Assembly: GCF_003610405.1 (NCBI RefSeq)
Contig: NZ_RAQC01000003.1
Coordinates: 1-64,000, forward strand
Reading direction: 5' to 3'
Origin: Microbacterium sp. AG238
Lineage (GTDB): Bacteria > Actinomycetota > Actinomycetes > Actinomycetales > Microbacteriaceae
DNA length: 64,000 nucleotides
The notes under the pieces: generated by a model
What the model saw: only the letters and a program-made list of their open reading frames with translations
Database searches by the model: none
Told to the model about the DNA's origin: nothing
Shown: positions 1 to 8,280 of the stretch, one piece after another
Position numbering within the stretch: position 1 is the first letter of the stretch
How the letters are laid out: the number at the start of each line of letters is the position of its first letter
Program-made: the position numbers and the translations under genes

Positions 1-1
1 G

Positions 2-94
2 GGTGAGGTGATCCCGATCCCGCAGGACGCGATCGATGCGTTGTACGACCGGTATCAGAACGTTTACGGACAGACCACCGACGACCGCCGGTAG
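2..94 (+). CDS. C-terminal end of an unidentified protein (5' truncated by window)
   Basis: The window opens inside a gene whose last 30 codons are readable, ending in TAG at 92-94. The tail is hydrophilic, has no membrane segment and ends in TTDDRR. Too little is present to assign a family. It runs in the same direction as the antiporter operon but is separated from it by about 95 bases, so it is probably a separate unit. Confidence 0.5.
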   Translation, partial: GEVIPIPQDAIDALYDRYQNVYGQTTDDRR

Positions 95-188
95 CGGCGC
101 ATACCAAACGGGCACCGCCGCACGCCAGCGGAGGCGGGCAGTTTCGCATTCCGGATATCGTCTCTGACGACGTCGGATGGGAGACGCC

Positions 189-449
189 ATGACCGCAGTG
201 GACATCGCGCTGTACGCGGTTGCTGCCGTCCTCCTCGTCTGCATCGGTGTCGGGCTCTGGCGGGCCGTGCGTGGGCCGAGCCCGGAAGACCGGCTGACCG
301 CCTTCGTGCTGCTCGGGACGAGCGGGGCGGCGCTCTTCGTCGTGCTCGCCTCAGCGCTCCACGTCGCGGCTCTGCGTGATGTCGCGGTCACGGTGGTCGC
401 GCTCGCGACGGTCGTCGTGGTCGTCTACACCCGGAGGGCCGAGCGGTGA
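189..449 (+). CDS. mrpF: Na+/H+ antiporter subunit F (MrpF/MnhF family)
   Basis: Small membrane subunit of a multisubunit cation/proton antiporter. The 86-residue product has three hydrophobic helices (about 4-22, 33-52 and 58-78) joined by a short basic/acidic loop containing VRGPSPEDR, the hallmark of MrpF proteins, which are usually 85-95 residues. An in-frame ATG lies 12 bases upstream at 177, but the ATG at 189 follows GGGAGACGCC, a usable ribosome site, and gives the usual length. It is the first gene of an eight-gene operon and overlaps the next gene by four bases (GTGA). Family identity is firm; the transported cation cannot be read from the sequence. Confidence 0.88.
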   Translation: MTAVDIALYAVAAVLLVCIGVGLWRAVRGPSPEDRLTAFVLLGTSGAALFVVLASALHVAALRDVAVTVVALATVVVVVYTRRAER

Positions 450-793
450 CCGGCGCCGTCGTCGTCGTGCTGGATGCCGTCGTGATCGGGCTGTTGGTGA
501 TCGGCTGTCTGTTCGTCGTGGTCGGAACGCTGGGGCTGCTTCGCTTTCCGGATCTTCCGACCCGCCTCCACGCCGTCGCCAAGGCCGACAATCTCGGACT
601 CGGGTTCATCGTCGTCGCCCTCATCGTCGACACGATCGCTCGCTGCGGCGACGGGCTCGGCATCGTCGGGATCGCAGCCAAGCTCCTGCTGATCTGGGTG
701 CTGGCGCTGCTCGGCACTGCGGGCAACTCGCACCTGCTCGCCGGCAGTCAACGGCGTCGGAACGGGCCCCCCGAGGCGGGAGGGGGCTCGTGA
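446..793 (+). CDS. mrpG: Na+/H+ antiporter subunit G (MrpG/MnhG family)
   Basis: A 115-residue subunit of the Mrp complex. It has three hydrophobic helices (about 8-32, 45-62 and 65-88). The first loop carries the MrpG signature GLLRFPDLPTRLHAVAK. The hydrophilic tail after residue 92 is typical of the family. It starts with GTG inside the stop of mrpF and ends inside the GTG start of the next gene, so translation is probably coupled on both sides. MrpG has no known catalytic residues and is thought to be structural within the MrpE-F-G part of the complex. Confidence 0.88.
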   Translation: MTGAVVVVLDAVVIGLLVIGCLFVVVGTLGLLRFPDLPTRLHAVAKADNLGLGFIVVALIVDTIARCGDGLGIVGIAAKLLLIWVLALLGTAGNSHLLAGSQRRRNGPPEAGGGS

Positions 794-1845
794 CGCTCGC
801 GATGCTGGACGTACTCGCCGTCGGGGCGGTCGTCGTGGCCGCATCGGTGGCGGTGCTCGTGCGCGGCCGAGCCGCCGCGACGACGGCGTTCCTCGTGTTC
901 GGCATCCTGCTGGCGGTGCTGTGGGGTCGCATCGACGCGCCCGATGTCGCACTCGCGGAGGCGGCGTTGGGCGGGGGGATCGCGGGGGCGCTGCTGGTCG
1001 ACGCGCTCGGGCGCCGGACGCCGCCCCGACCGGATGCCGATCCGCGGGGCCGGGTCGTGACGGTGGGCGCAGCCGTCGTCGGCGGTGCGGCCGCACTCGT
1101 CGGACTCCTGCTCGCCGTACGCAGCGTGAACGTCGAACCGGCCGAGCTCGGCCGGGAGGCGATCGCCTCGACGGATGCGGCGGGCGTCTCGCACCCGGTC
1201 ACGGCGGTGCTTCTGAACTACCGCAGCCTCGACACGCTGCTCGAGATCGCCGTGCTGGTGGTCGTCGTGGTGGCCGCGGGGGCGATCGGGCGCGAGCGGC
1301 TGCCGTCCGTGACGGGTGCCGATCCGGTGCGGCGGGCCCTCGCCGTCGTGCTGGTGCCGGTCGTTCTCGTGCTCGCGATCTGGGTGCTGGTGGCCGGGAG
1401 CGTGCAGCCCGGCGGGGCGTTCCAGTCGGGTGCGCTCTTCGCCGCAGCGCTCGTGATCGCTCGGCTGTGCGGCATCCGCTCGGCGGTTATCTCGCGGTCT
1501 GCGACGACAGCCGTCGCCGGCGGGAGTCTGCTGGCGTTCGTCGCCCTCGCCGTCATCGGCCTCGGCGTGACGGGGTCGTGGCTCGGGCTCGAGACCGCCT
1601 GGGCGGGAGCGGCGATCCTCGCGATCGAAGCCGTGCTCGCGATCGGAATCGGCGTCGCACTCAGCGGAATATTCTTCATTGCTGGCGCCGTCGATGACGG
1701 CGCGGGGCTTGCTGGCGCGGTCGATGACGACGCGGGGCTTGCTGGCGGGGTCGATGACGGCGCGGGGCTTGCTGGCGCGGTCGATGACGGCGCGGGGCTT
1801 GCCGGCTCGAGTCCTGGTGGGCCAGTCGAGGGGGGACGCGCATGA
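790..1845 (+). CDS. Fused MbhD-like (DUF4040) / MnhB-type antiporter subunit
   Basis: A 351-residue membrane protein that joins two parts usually found elsewhere. Residues about 1-75 resemble the MbhD/DUF4040 segment, which forms the end of MrpA in classical systems (APDVALAEAALGGG motif). Residues about 150-295 resemble MnhB/MrpB, with GGAFQSGALFAAALVI near residue 208. The GTG start at 790 overlaps the mrpG stop. MrpA is therefore split here: its tail sits in this gene and its antiporter-like core would be one of the later large subunits. The C-terminus (residues about 298-337) carries four copies of a ten-residue GAVDDGAGLA-type repeat that is not part of the family. Confidence 0.8.
   Translation: MTLAMLDVLAVGAVVVAASVAVLVRGRAAATTAFLVFGILLAVLWGRIDAPDVALAEAALGGGIAGALLVDALGRRTPPRPDADPRGRVVTVGAAVVGGAAALVGLLLAVRSVNVEPAELGREAIASTDAAGVSHPVTAVLLNYRSLDTLLEIAVLVVVVVAAGAIGRERLPSVTGADPVRRALAVVLVPVVLVLAIWVLVAGSVQPGGAFQSGALFAAALVIARLCGIRSAVISRSATTAVAGGSLLAFVALAVIGLGVTGSWLGLETAWAGAAILAIEAVLAIGIGVALSGIFFIAGAVDDGAGLAGAVDDDAGLAGGVDDGAGLAGAVDDGAGLAGSSPGGPVEGGRA
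1681..1800 (+). repeat. Four tandem copies of a 30-bp unit inside the MnhB-like gene
   Basis: Four adjacent 30-base units (1681-1710, 1711-1740, 1741-1770 and 1771-1800) differ at only a few positions. Each encodes one LAGAVDDGAG-type decapeptide. Copy number changes would keep the reading frame. The repeat lies in the hydrophilic tail after the last membrane helix. Confidence 0.95.
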
Positions 1846-2132
1846 ACGCCACGTTGCTGTTCCTCGGTGCAGGAGCCCTGGTGTTCGTCATCGGGACCGT
1901 GGCGCACCTCGTGGTGCGCGACCTCATCCGACGCATCGTCGCGCTGAACGTCGCCTCTGGTGGCGTGATGCTCGTGCTGCTGGCCCTCGCTGACCGCGGC
2001 GCCCCGGATCCGGTGCCGCAGGCACTCGTGCTCACCGGGATCGTCGTCATGGCCGCGATCACCGGACTCGCCCTCGCGCTCGCGCGTCGCGTCGAGGACA
2101 CGGCCGACGAGAACGAGCAGGGGGACGGATGA
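1842..2132 (+). CDS. mrpC: Na+/H+ antiporter subunit C (MrpC/NuoK family)
   Basis: A 96-residue subunit with three transmembrane helices (about 3-22, 31-50 and 62-84). It resembles MrpC and the NuoK subunit of complex I. The segment PDPVPQALVLTGIVVMAA matches the conserved MrpC region PVPQALVLTAIVI. The ATG overlaps the previous stop (ATGA) and is preceded by a strong GAGGGGGGA ribosome site. The C-terminal tail is acidic (EDTADENEQ). The next gene overlaps by four bases. Confidence 0.9.
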   Translation: MNATLLFLGAGALVFVIGTVAHLVVRDLIRRIVALNVASGGVMLVLLALADRGAPDPVPQALVLTGIVVMAAITGLALALARRVEDTADENEQGDG

Positions 2133-3571
2133 TCGCGCTCCTGCTGTTCGTGCCCGTCGTCGCCGCCGTCATCGCCGCGCTCGTCTCCGCGCGCCTGCGC
2201 GCCGCGGTGGGCATCGCCGCCGTCGCCGCGAGCGGCGCCGTCGTGGTCGCCTTGTGGTTCGCTGTCGCTCACACGGGCACCGTGAGAATCGAGCTCGCGG
2301 GGTGGGCCCCGCCGCTCGGCGTCGCGCTGCAGGCGGACGGCGCGTCTGTCGCGATGCTCGCCCTCGGGCATGTCGTGATGCTCGCCGTGTTCATCGTGGG
2401 CGCCGCCGAGCCCCGGCTGGTGGGGGCGGACGGCTTCTGGCCGCTCGCGCTGTTCGCCATGGCAGCGATCTCGGGTGTCTTCGTCGCCGCCGATCTGTTC
2501 ACGATCTACGTGCTGCTCGAGCTGTTGACCCTCGCTGCGGTGGCGCTCGTCGCGCTGGGGGGCGCGCGGGCGCGTGCTGCGGCCCTGCGGTACCTGTTCG
2601 TCGCGGTGACCGGTTCGCTGTTCTACCTGCTCGCGGTAGCACTCGTGTACGGCGAGGCCGGGACGCTCGACCTCGCGCTGGCGGCGGATCGCCTCGACGA
2701 CGGGCCGGTCACGGCCGTTGCGCTCGCCCTGGTCCTCATCGGGATGGCGGCGAAGATGGCGCTGTTCCCGCTCCACTCCTGGCTCCCGGTGGCACACCCG
2801 GCTGCCCCCGCCGCCGTGAGCGCGCTGCTCTCGGCGCTCGTCATCAAGGCGTCGCTGTTCGTGCTGTGGCGGGTCTTCGCCGCGGTCGGCCCGATCACCG
2901 ACCTCGGTCCTGCGCTGGCGAACACCGCGGCCGCGGCCGGCGCCGCCGGCGTGCTGTGGGGCGGCTTCATGGCGCTCCGCCGCGACCGGCTCAAGACCGT
3001 CATCGCCTATTCGACGGTGGCTCAAGTCGGGTATCTCGTGCTCATCCTGCCGCTCATGCTTCACGGCGACCCGCAGGATGGTGGGGCAGGTGCGGCCGGG
3101 TGGAGCGGCGGAGTCGTGCTCGCCGTCGCGCACGGACTCGCGAAGGCCGCGATGTTCCTCGCCGCCGGCACGCTCATGGTCGCCTACGGCAGCGACCGCC
3201 TGTCCGGGCTCCGCGGCGCCCTGGCGCGGATGCCGCTCATCACGGCCACGATCGGCATCGCGGGCGTGGGACTCGCCGGCCTGCCGCCCACGCTGGGGTT
3301 CGTCGGCAAGTGGCAGCTCCTCGAGTCCTCGCTCGCCGCGGGCGCGTGGTGGTGGGTGTCGGTGCTGCTGGTCGGCGGGCTGCTGACGTTCGCGTACATC
3401 GCGAAGATGCTGCGGGCGATGTTCTCGCCCCCGGGGGACGATCCGCCGCCGCCCCACGGCCTGCCGCCGCGGACGCTGTCGATCGTGCCGTTCGCGCTGG
3501 CTGCGGCATCCGTCGTCATCGGGGTCTTCCCGGCGCCGCTCGTGGCGATCATCGAGGGGGTGGCACCGTGA
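2129..3571 (+). CDS. mrpD: Proton-translocating antiporter subunit D (MrpD, NuoN-like)
   Basis: A 480-residue integral membrane protein of the proton_antipo_M family with roughly 13-14 hydrophobic helices. It keeps the two charged residues used by MrpD and by the NuoL/M/N antiporter-like subunits of complex I: a glutamate in VLLELLTLAAVAL (E131) and a lysine in GMAAKMALFPLHSWLP (K209). A second lysine follows in SALVIKASLFV. Length and spacing are normal for MrpD. The ATG overlaps the mrpC stop and follows GGGGGACGG. It ends overlapping the GTG start of the next antiporter-like subunit. Confidence 0.9.
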   Translation: MIALLLFVPVVAAVIAALVSARLRAAVGIAAVAASGAVVVALWFAVAHTGTVRIELAGWAPPLGVALQADGASVAMLALGHVVMLAVFIVGAAEPRLVGADGFWPLALFAMAAISGVFVAADLFTIYVLLELLTLAAVALVALGGARARAAALRYLFVAVTGSLFYLLAVALVYGEAGTLDLALAADRLDDGPVTAVALALVLIGMAAKMALFPLHSWLPVAHPAAPAAVSALLSALVIKASLFVLWRVFAAVGPITDLGPALANTAAAAGAAGVLWGGFMALRRDRLKTVIAYSTVAQVGYLVLILPLMLHGDPQDGGAGAAGWSGGVVLAVAHGLAKAAMFLAAGTLMVAYGSDRLSGLRGALARMPLITATIGIAGVGLAGLPPTLGFVGKWQLLESSLAAGAWWWVSVLLVGGLLTFAYIAKMLRAMFSPPGDDPPPPHGLPPRTLSIVPFALAAASVVIGVFPAPLVAIIEGVAP

Positions 3572-5109
3572 TCCCGGGTTCTGTCGTCTCGCCCAGCCTC
3601 ATCCCCGTCGTGCTGCTGCTGACCTCGCTCGTGCCGGCACTGGTCATCTTCGGTCTGCGGGAGGAGCAGCGGCAGCTGCGCACCGCGCTGAACCTCGCCG
3701 GCGCGATCGCGAAGGTGGCGATCGTGGTCGTGCTCATCCCCGTGGTCGTGTCGGGCGAGAAGCTCCGGTCGTCGTTCGAGTGGATCCCCGGGCTCGAGAT
3801 CGTCTTCGTCACCGATACGTTCTCGCTGTTCTTCGTCGCGCTGTCGTCGGGCCTCTGGCTGGTCACGACCGTCTACGCGATCGGCTACCTCGAAGGCGCT
3901 CCGAACCGCAGCCGGTTCTTCGGCTTCTTCAGCCTGTGCGTGACGGCGACGACGGGTATCGCGCTCGCGCAGAACCTCTTCACCTTCCTGATCTTCTTCG
4001 AGCTGCTGACGCTCGTGACCTATCCGCTCGTCGCCCATCGCGGCACCCCCGAGGCGATGCGGGGTGCGCGCACCTACCTCGGCTACACCCTCGTGGGCGG
4101 GGTCGTGCTGCTGCTGGGTGTCGCGTGGCTGACCCTCGAGGTCGGGCCGGTCGAGTTCGTCTCGGGCGGCATCCCCGAGGTCGCCGCGCTCGCCGCGCGG
4201 GATCCCGCGACGGCGACGGCCATCGGCGCGCTGCTGCTGACGGGCGTCGGGGTGAAGGCGGCCCTCTTCCCGCTGCACGGGTGGCTGCCGATCGCGATGG
4301 TCGCCCCGGCACCGGTCAGCGCCCTGCTGCACGCCGTCGCCGTGGTCAAGGCCGGGGCGTTCGGCATCATCCGCGTCGTCGAAGACACCTTCGGCTTCGA
4401 GCTCTTCGCCGATCTCGGCCTGCTCGGCGTGCTCGCCGTCGTCGCGTCGGTCACGATCGTCTACGGGTCGCTCCGCGCCCTCACCCAGGACGATCTGAAG
4501 AAGCGCCTCGCCTACTCGACCGTGTCGCAGGTGGCGTACATCGCGCTGGGGGCGGCGCTGCTGGCTCCGATGGCGACGGCCGGCGCGATCGTGCACATGG
4601 TCAACCAGGGCTTCATGAAGATCACCCTCTTCTTCTGCGCCGGGCTGTTCGCCGAGGAGCTGAGAATCCACAAGATCAGTGAGCTCGCCGGGGTCGGCCG
4701 GCGGATGCCGTTGACGGCGACGGCCTTCACCGTTGCGGCGCTCGGGATGATCGGCCTGCCGCCCTTCGCGGGATTCATCTCCAAGTGGGCGCTGGGCGTC
4801 GGTTCTCTGGATGCCGGACAACCCTGGGTCATCGCGGTGCTGCTGACGAGCACCATCCTCAATGCCGGGTACTTCCTGCCGGTCATCATCGCGATGTGGA
4901 CCGAGCCCGCGGCCATCGCCGAGTCGGGCGAGCGAGCGCCCCGGCTGATCGAGCCCGGCGACCGGGCACGACGCCTCGAGGCGCCGGCCGCGCTGCTGAT
5001 TCCGACCCTCGTGACGGCGGCCTTCGTCGTGGGGCTCGGGGTCGCCGCGGGCTGGGAGTTCTCGCCGTGGTCGCTCGCGCAGTTCATCGCGGACGGAGCA
5101 TGGCTGTGA
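3568..5109 (+). CDS. Second antiporter-like subunit (MrpA core / NuoL-like)
   Basis: A 513-residue membrane protein of the NuoL/MrpA/MrpD superfamily. The conserved glutamate is in FLIFFELLTLVTYPL (E145) and the conserved lysine in GVGVKAALFPLHGWLP (K230). The segment MVAPAPVSALLHAVAVVKAG resembles MrpA and NuoL more than MrpD. It is therefore the best candidate for the N-terminal core of MrpA, whose tail is encoded earlier in the operon. The GTG start at 3568 overlaps the mrpD stop; the much longer open frame upstream is antisense-like noise within mrpD. Its 3' end overlaps the next gene by ten bases. Confidence 0.85.
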   Translation: MIPGSVVSPSLIPVVLLLTSLVPALVIFGLREEQRQLRTALNLAGAIAKVAIVVVLIPVVVSGEKLRSSFEWIPGLEIVFVTDTFSLFFVALSSGLWLVTTVYAIGYLEGAPNRSRFFGFFSLCVTATTGIALAQNLFTFLIFFELLTLVTYPLVAHRGTPEAMRGARTYLGYTLVGGVVLLLGVAWLTLEVGPVEFVSGGIPEVAALAARDPATATAIGALLLTGVGVKAALFPLHGWLPIAMVAPAPVSALLHAVAVVKAGAFGIIRVVEDTFGFELFADLGLLGVLAVVASVTIVYGSLRALTQDDLKKRLAYSTVSQVAYIALGAALLAPMATAGAIVHMVNQGFMKITLFFCAGLFAEELRIHKISELAGVGRRMPLTATAFTVAALGMIGLPPFAGFISKWALGVGSLDAGQPWVIAVLLTSTILNAGYFLPVIIAMWTEPAAIAESGERAPRLIEPGDRARRLEAPAALLIPTLVTAAFVVGLGVAAGWEFSPWSLAQFIADGAWL

Positions 5110-6863
5110 TCTTCGTTCCCGCACTGTCGCTGCCGCTGCTGGTCGCGGCGCTCATCGCCGTGCTGAGCGGTGTCGGGGGCTCAGGCGCGCGCCGGGCGCG
5201 CGAGCAGCTCGCCCGGTTCTCCTGGCTCGCCGTCGTCCCCGCCGGTGCGGCCGCGGTCGTGGATGCTGGTGCGCGCCATGAGGTCGCGTGGATGCTGCTG
5301 GGCACCTCGATCCGGCTCGACGCCATCGCCCGGCCGCTCGTGCTCATGGCGGTCGTGCTCTACGGGGTGGCGCTGTCGTTCGTCGTGCGGTCGAAGGCCG
5401 AGCGTCCGCACGTGCTGACCGCCTTCCTGCTGCTGTGCTTCACCGGCAACATCGCCGTGTTCCTCGCCGATGACCTCGTGACGTTCTACCTCGCGTTCGC
5501 CGCGATGAGCTTCCTCGGGTACGCGATCGTCGTGCACGACCGGACGCGCGGCGCGCGGCGCGCGGGTGTCATCTACCTGGTGCTGACGGTGTTCGGCGAG
5601 TGCGCCGTGCTCGCGGCGCTGCTGATGCTGGCTGCCGACGGCGTCACGACGGTCGGGGAGGCTCCCGCGGCCGTCGCCGCCTCGCCGGCATCGGGGACGA
5701 TCATCCTGCTGCTCCTGATCGGCTTCGGCGTGAAGGCGGGCACGGTGCCGCTGCACGTGTGGCTGCCGCTCGCGCATCCGGCGGCGCCGAGTCCTGCGAG
5801 CGCGGTGCTGTCGGGGGCGATGCTCAAGGCCGGCATCGTCGGGTGGCTGCGCTTCCTCCCTCTGGGCGAGGGCGGCGGCGAGCCGGTCTGGGGCGGAGTG
5901 TTCCTCATGCTCGGCCTCGTGGGCGGGCTGCTGGCGGTGCCCGCGGGCGTGCTCCAGCGCAATCCCAAGGTGATCCTCGCCTACAGCAGCATCAGCCAGA
6001 TGGGGTTCCTCACGGCGGTCGTCGGTGCTGCTCTCGTCGCACCCGAGTTCGCGCCTGCGTGCGTTGCGGCCGTGGTCGTCTACAGCGTCTCGCACGGGCT
6101 CGTGAAGGGGGCGTTGTTCCTCGGGGTGCAGGCGTGGGACAGTGAGCGGCTGCCGCGCTGGAGCGTGACGGCGGGGCTCACCGCCGCATCGCTCGCTCTC
6201 GTGGGCGCGCCGTTCACGAGCGGGTTCGTCGCCAAGTACGTCGCCAAGGAAGCGGTCGGCGAGGTGTCGGTCCCGCTGCTTCCCGCCCTCGGCGTCGCCG
6301 ACGTGCTGCCGTGGTTCGGCGTGGGATCGACTCTGCTGCTGGCGCGCTTCGCCGTCGCACTGTCACGGCGCGAGCGCTCGCCGAAGCGGACCGCCCGCAT
6401 GCGCGGTCTCGCGTGGCTCGCGCTGTCGGTCCTGGCGGTCGTGCCGGTGGCGGCGCTGGCCGCATCGTGGGCTCCGCCGCTCAGCGTGCCCGGGTGGCTC
6501 GATCCGTCGGCGGTGTGGGCGCAGACCTGGCCGCTGCTGCTCGGGCTCGTTGCGGCGGCGATCGCCTGGGCGGTGACACGACGCACGCCGGAGCGTTCGC
6601 CCACCATGCCTCCCGGTGACATCGTCGTGATCGAGGAGCGGGCGGCACGCGGCGTGCTGCGCGCTCTGACGGTCGCGTCGACCGGCCTCGGACGCGTGCG
6701 GGGCGCAGTCGTCGCCCGGGTCGCCGCAGGCCCGAGCGCGGGACCGGTTCTCGACCGTGCGCAGCATGCGATCGGCACCTGGCCGGGTGCGGGCGCCCTG
6801 CTCGCCCTCGCGCTCGGGTGCGCGGTGCTCGTCGCGGTGCTGATCGGGCTGGTGGCGTCGTGA
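5100..6863 (+). CDS. Third antiporter-like subunit (NuoL/HyfB-like), lacking the conserved glutamate
   Basis: A 587-residue membrane protein of the same superfamily. The lysine motif is intact (GFGVKAGTVPLHVWLP, K212). However, the segment matching FFELLTL reads YLAFAAMSFLGY, so the membrane glutamate is replaced by alanine (A134). The lysine helix is followed by HPAAPSPASAVLSGAMLKAG, as in NuoN or hydrogenase-4 subunits. The last 150 residues add a hydrophilic loop and a final helix. The ATG at 5100 overlaps the previous gene by ten bases and MrpE begins at its last base. It may channel protons differently or be mainly structural. Confidence 0.82.
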   Translation: MAVIFVPALSLPLLVAALIAVLSGVGGSGARRAREQLARFSWLAVVPAGAAAVVDAGARHEVAWMLLGTSIRLDAIARPLVLMAVVLYGVALSFVVRSKAERPHVLTAFLLLCFTGNIAVFLADDLVTFYLAFAAMSFLGYAIVVHDRTRGARRAGVIYLVLTVFGECAVLAALLMLAADGVTTVGEAPAAVAASPASGTIILLLLIGFGVKAGTVPLHVWLPLAHPAAPSPASAVLSGAMLKAGIVGWLRFLPLGEGGGEPVWGGVFLMLGLVGGLLAVPAGVLQRNPKVILAYSSISQMGFLTAVVGAALVAPEFAPACVAAVVVYSVSHGLVKGALFLGVQAWDSERLPRWSVTAGLTAASLALVGAPFTSGFVAKYVAKEAVGEVSVPLLPALGVADVLPWFGVGSTLLLARFAVALSRRERSPKRTARMRGLAWLALSVLAVVPVAALAASWAPPLSVPGWLDPSAVWAQTWPLLLGLVAAAIAWAVTRRTPERSPTMPPGDIVVIEERAARGVLRALTVASTGLGRVRGAVVARVAAGPSAGPVLDRAQHAIGTWPGAGALLALALGCAVLVAVLIGLVAS

Positions 6864-7405
6864 TGGTCAGGAGGATGAGAGGGATGCTCGCGTCGGTGCT
6901 GTGCCGCCTCGTCGCGATCGGGGTCGTCTGGCTGGCCGCGACCGAGGCGTCGATGGCGGCACTCGGCTACGGCGCCGTGGCGGTGCCGATCGTCGTCGCG
7001 GCGACATATGCGCTGACCGGAATGCCTCGTCGTCGGGTGGGGATGATCGACACCGTGCGCGGGGCTGCCTGGTCGCTCGAGCTCGCCGCGTGGGTCGTCG
7101 GCCGCTCGATCGTCGGCGGGCTCGATGTCGCACGCCGGGCGATCTGGCTGCCTCATGTCGACGTCGCGCCGGAGTGGATGACGCACACGACGACGCTCGA
7201 GACGCCGACGGCCCGTGCCGCGCTGGCGCTCGTCGCGAACCTCATGCCGGGCAGCCTCACCGCCAGCATCGACGGCAGGCACGTCGCGGTGCATGCCATC
7301 AGCCCGGCGGTGGATGTCGCGGCGGCGCTCACGTCCCTCGAACGGCGGATCGCCCGGATCGAGCGGGCCTGGTCAGCCCGCGGTGTCGGCGGAACCCGCG
7401 TCTGA
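6863..7405 (+). CDS. mrpE: Na+/H+ antiporter subunit E (MrpE/MnhE family)
   Basis: A 180-residue subunit with two hydrophobic helices near the N-terminus (about 12-30 and 34-50). These are followed by a conserved soluble region with SLELAAWVVGRSIVGGLDVARR and TPTARAALALVANLMPGSLTASIDG, the diagnostic MrpE core. The ATG at 6863 shares one base with the previous stop (TGATG). MrpE is normally next to F and G, but here it is last in the operon. Its 3' end overlaps the end of a convergent small gene by 33 bases. Confidence 0.87.
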   Translation: MVRRMRGMLASVLCRLVAIGVVWLAATEASMAALGYGAVAVPIVVAATYALTGMPRRRVGMIDTVRGAAWSLELAAWVVGRSIVGGLDVARRAIWLPHVDVAPEWMTHTTTLETPTARAALALVANLMPGSLTASIDGRHVAVHAISPAVDVAAALTSLERRIARIERAWSARGVGGTRV

Positions 7406-7636
7406 GCCCGCGTCCGACTCCTCGGCGATGCCGGCGAGGCGTTCGCGGGTCTCGCGTTCGGCGATGATGCCGATGAAGTCGGTGACGCGGGCGTCGGCAT
7501 GGCTCTCGACCGATGCTGCGGCTTCGCGGCGGATGAGATCGTCGTCGACATCCGGCATCCGCTTCTTGACTCGTTCGGCGACCTCCTCCGTCACCTCGTG
7601 AGCGTCGAAGTCTTTCGCAGGCTTGTCCATGGTCAT
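7373..7636 (-). CDS. Small three-helix-bundle-type protein (DUF3562-like)
   Basis: An 87-residue soluble protein. Residues about 12-65 look like three amphipathic helices (HEVTEEVAERVKKRMP, IRREAAASVESHAD, TDFIGIIAERETRERL). This pattern is common in actinobacterial small proteins annotated as three-helix bundle dimerization domains. The tail is acidic and low-complexity (SDAGSDAGSADTAG). The start may be ATG 7636 or ATG 7630. It converges on mrpE with a 33-base overlap and diverges from the thioesterase gene. Function unknown. Confidence 0.65.
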   Translation of the reverse strand: MTMDKPAKDFDAHEVTEEVAERVKKRMPDVDDDLIRREAAASVESHADARVTDFIGIIAERETRERLAGIAEESDAGSDAGSADTAG

Positions 7637-7722
7637 ATCATCCGACGTCGCCGTTGCGCGGGGAACCCGTCGATGCGACGCCCCCGCGCGTGCGATGATG
7701 CGCGGGATTAGGCTGGATCAAC

Positions 7723-8190
7723 GTGAGCGATCAGACGAGTTCCGAATGGCCCTGGTCGGAGGGCGGCATCAACTTCCACACGCGCAAGTGGGTGCGGCCG
7801 GAAGACCTGAACGCCAACGGCACGCTCTTCGGCGGCAGTCTGCTGCGCTGGATCGACGAAGAGGCCGCCATCTACGCGATCATCCAACTCGGCAACTACC
7901 GCGTCGTGACGAAGCTGATCTCCGAGATCAACTTCGAGTCGTCGGCGCTGCAGGGCGACCTCATCGAGATGGGGCTGACCGCGACCCACTTCGGTCGCAC
8001 CTCGCTGACGATGCGCGCGGTGGTGCGCAACATGATCACGCGCAAGCGCATCCTCTCGATCGAGCGTCTCGTCTTCGTGAGCGTCGACGAGAACGGCCAG
8101 CCGATCCCGCACGGCTACTCCGCCATCACGTACGACCGCGACCGGATGCCGCACGAGCACCCCAAGACGGACTCGGTGCGCCTGCCCTGA
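7723..8190 (+). CDS. Acyl-CoA thioesterase, hotdog fold (YciA/BACH-like)
   Basis: A 155-residue single hotdog-domain protein expected to hydrolyse acyl-CoA thioesters in the cytoplasm. The motif NGTLFGGSLLRWIDEEAAI corresponds to the family's N-x-x-G-x-x-x-GG-x-L-x-x-x-D signature, with the aspartate as the usual catalytic acid. SALQGDLIEM and SLTMRAVVR mark the beta-sheet core. The GTG at 7723 has no strong Shine-Dalgarno, but TAGGCT lies 8 bases before it, so a leaderless transcript is possible. It stands alone, divergent from the DUF3562-like gene. Confidence 0.82.
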   Translation: MSDQTSSEWPWSEGGINFHTRKWVRPEDLNANGTLFGGSLLRWIDEEAAIYAIIQLGNYRVVTKLISEINFESSALQGDLIEMGLTATHFGRTSLTMRAVVRNMITRKRILSIERLVFVSVDENGQPIPHGYSAITYDRDRMPHEHPKTDSVRLP

Positions 8191-8280
8191 CCCGCGCGCA
8201 TCCGCGTGATTCCGGGCTGGCCAGATGGTCGAGCCGTGTCGGCTTGGTGTGCCGGCCCCGCGGGTGGTGCACTGAGCGAC

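Noticed and set aside
1676..5124. Long minus-strand open frames opposite the antiporter genes (1676-3457 and 3184-5124)
   Set aside because: Their translations are rich in Arg, His, Asp, Gly and Gln without any fold or motif, as expected opposite high-GC hydrophobic genes. The plus-strand genes are clear families.
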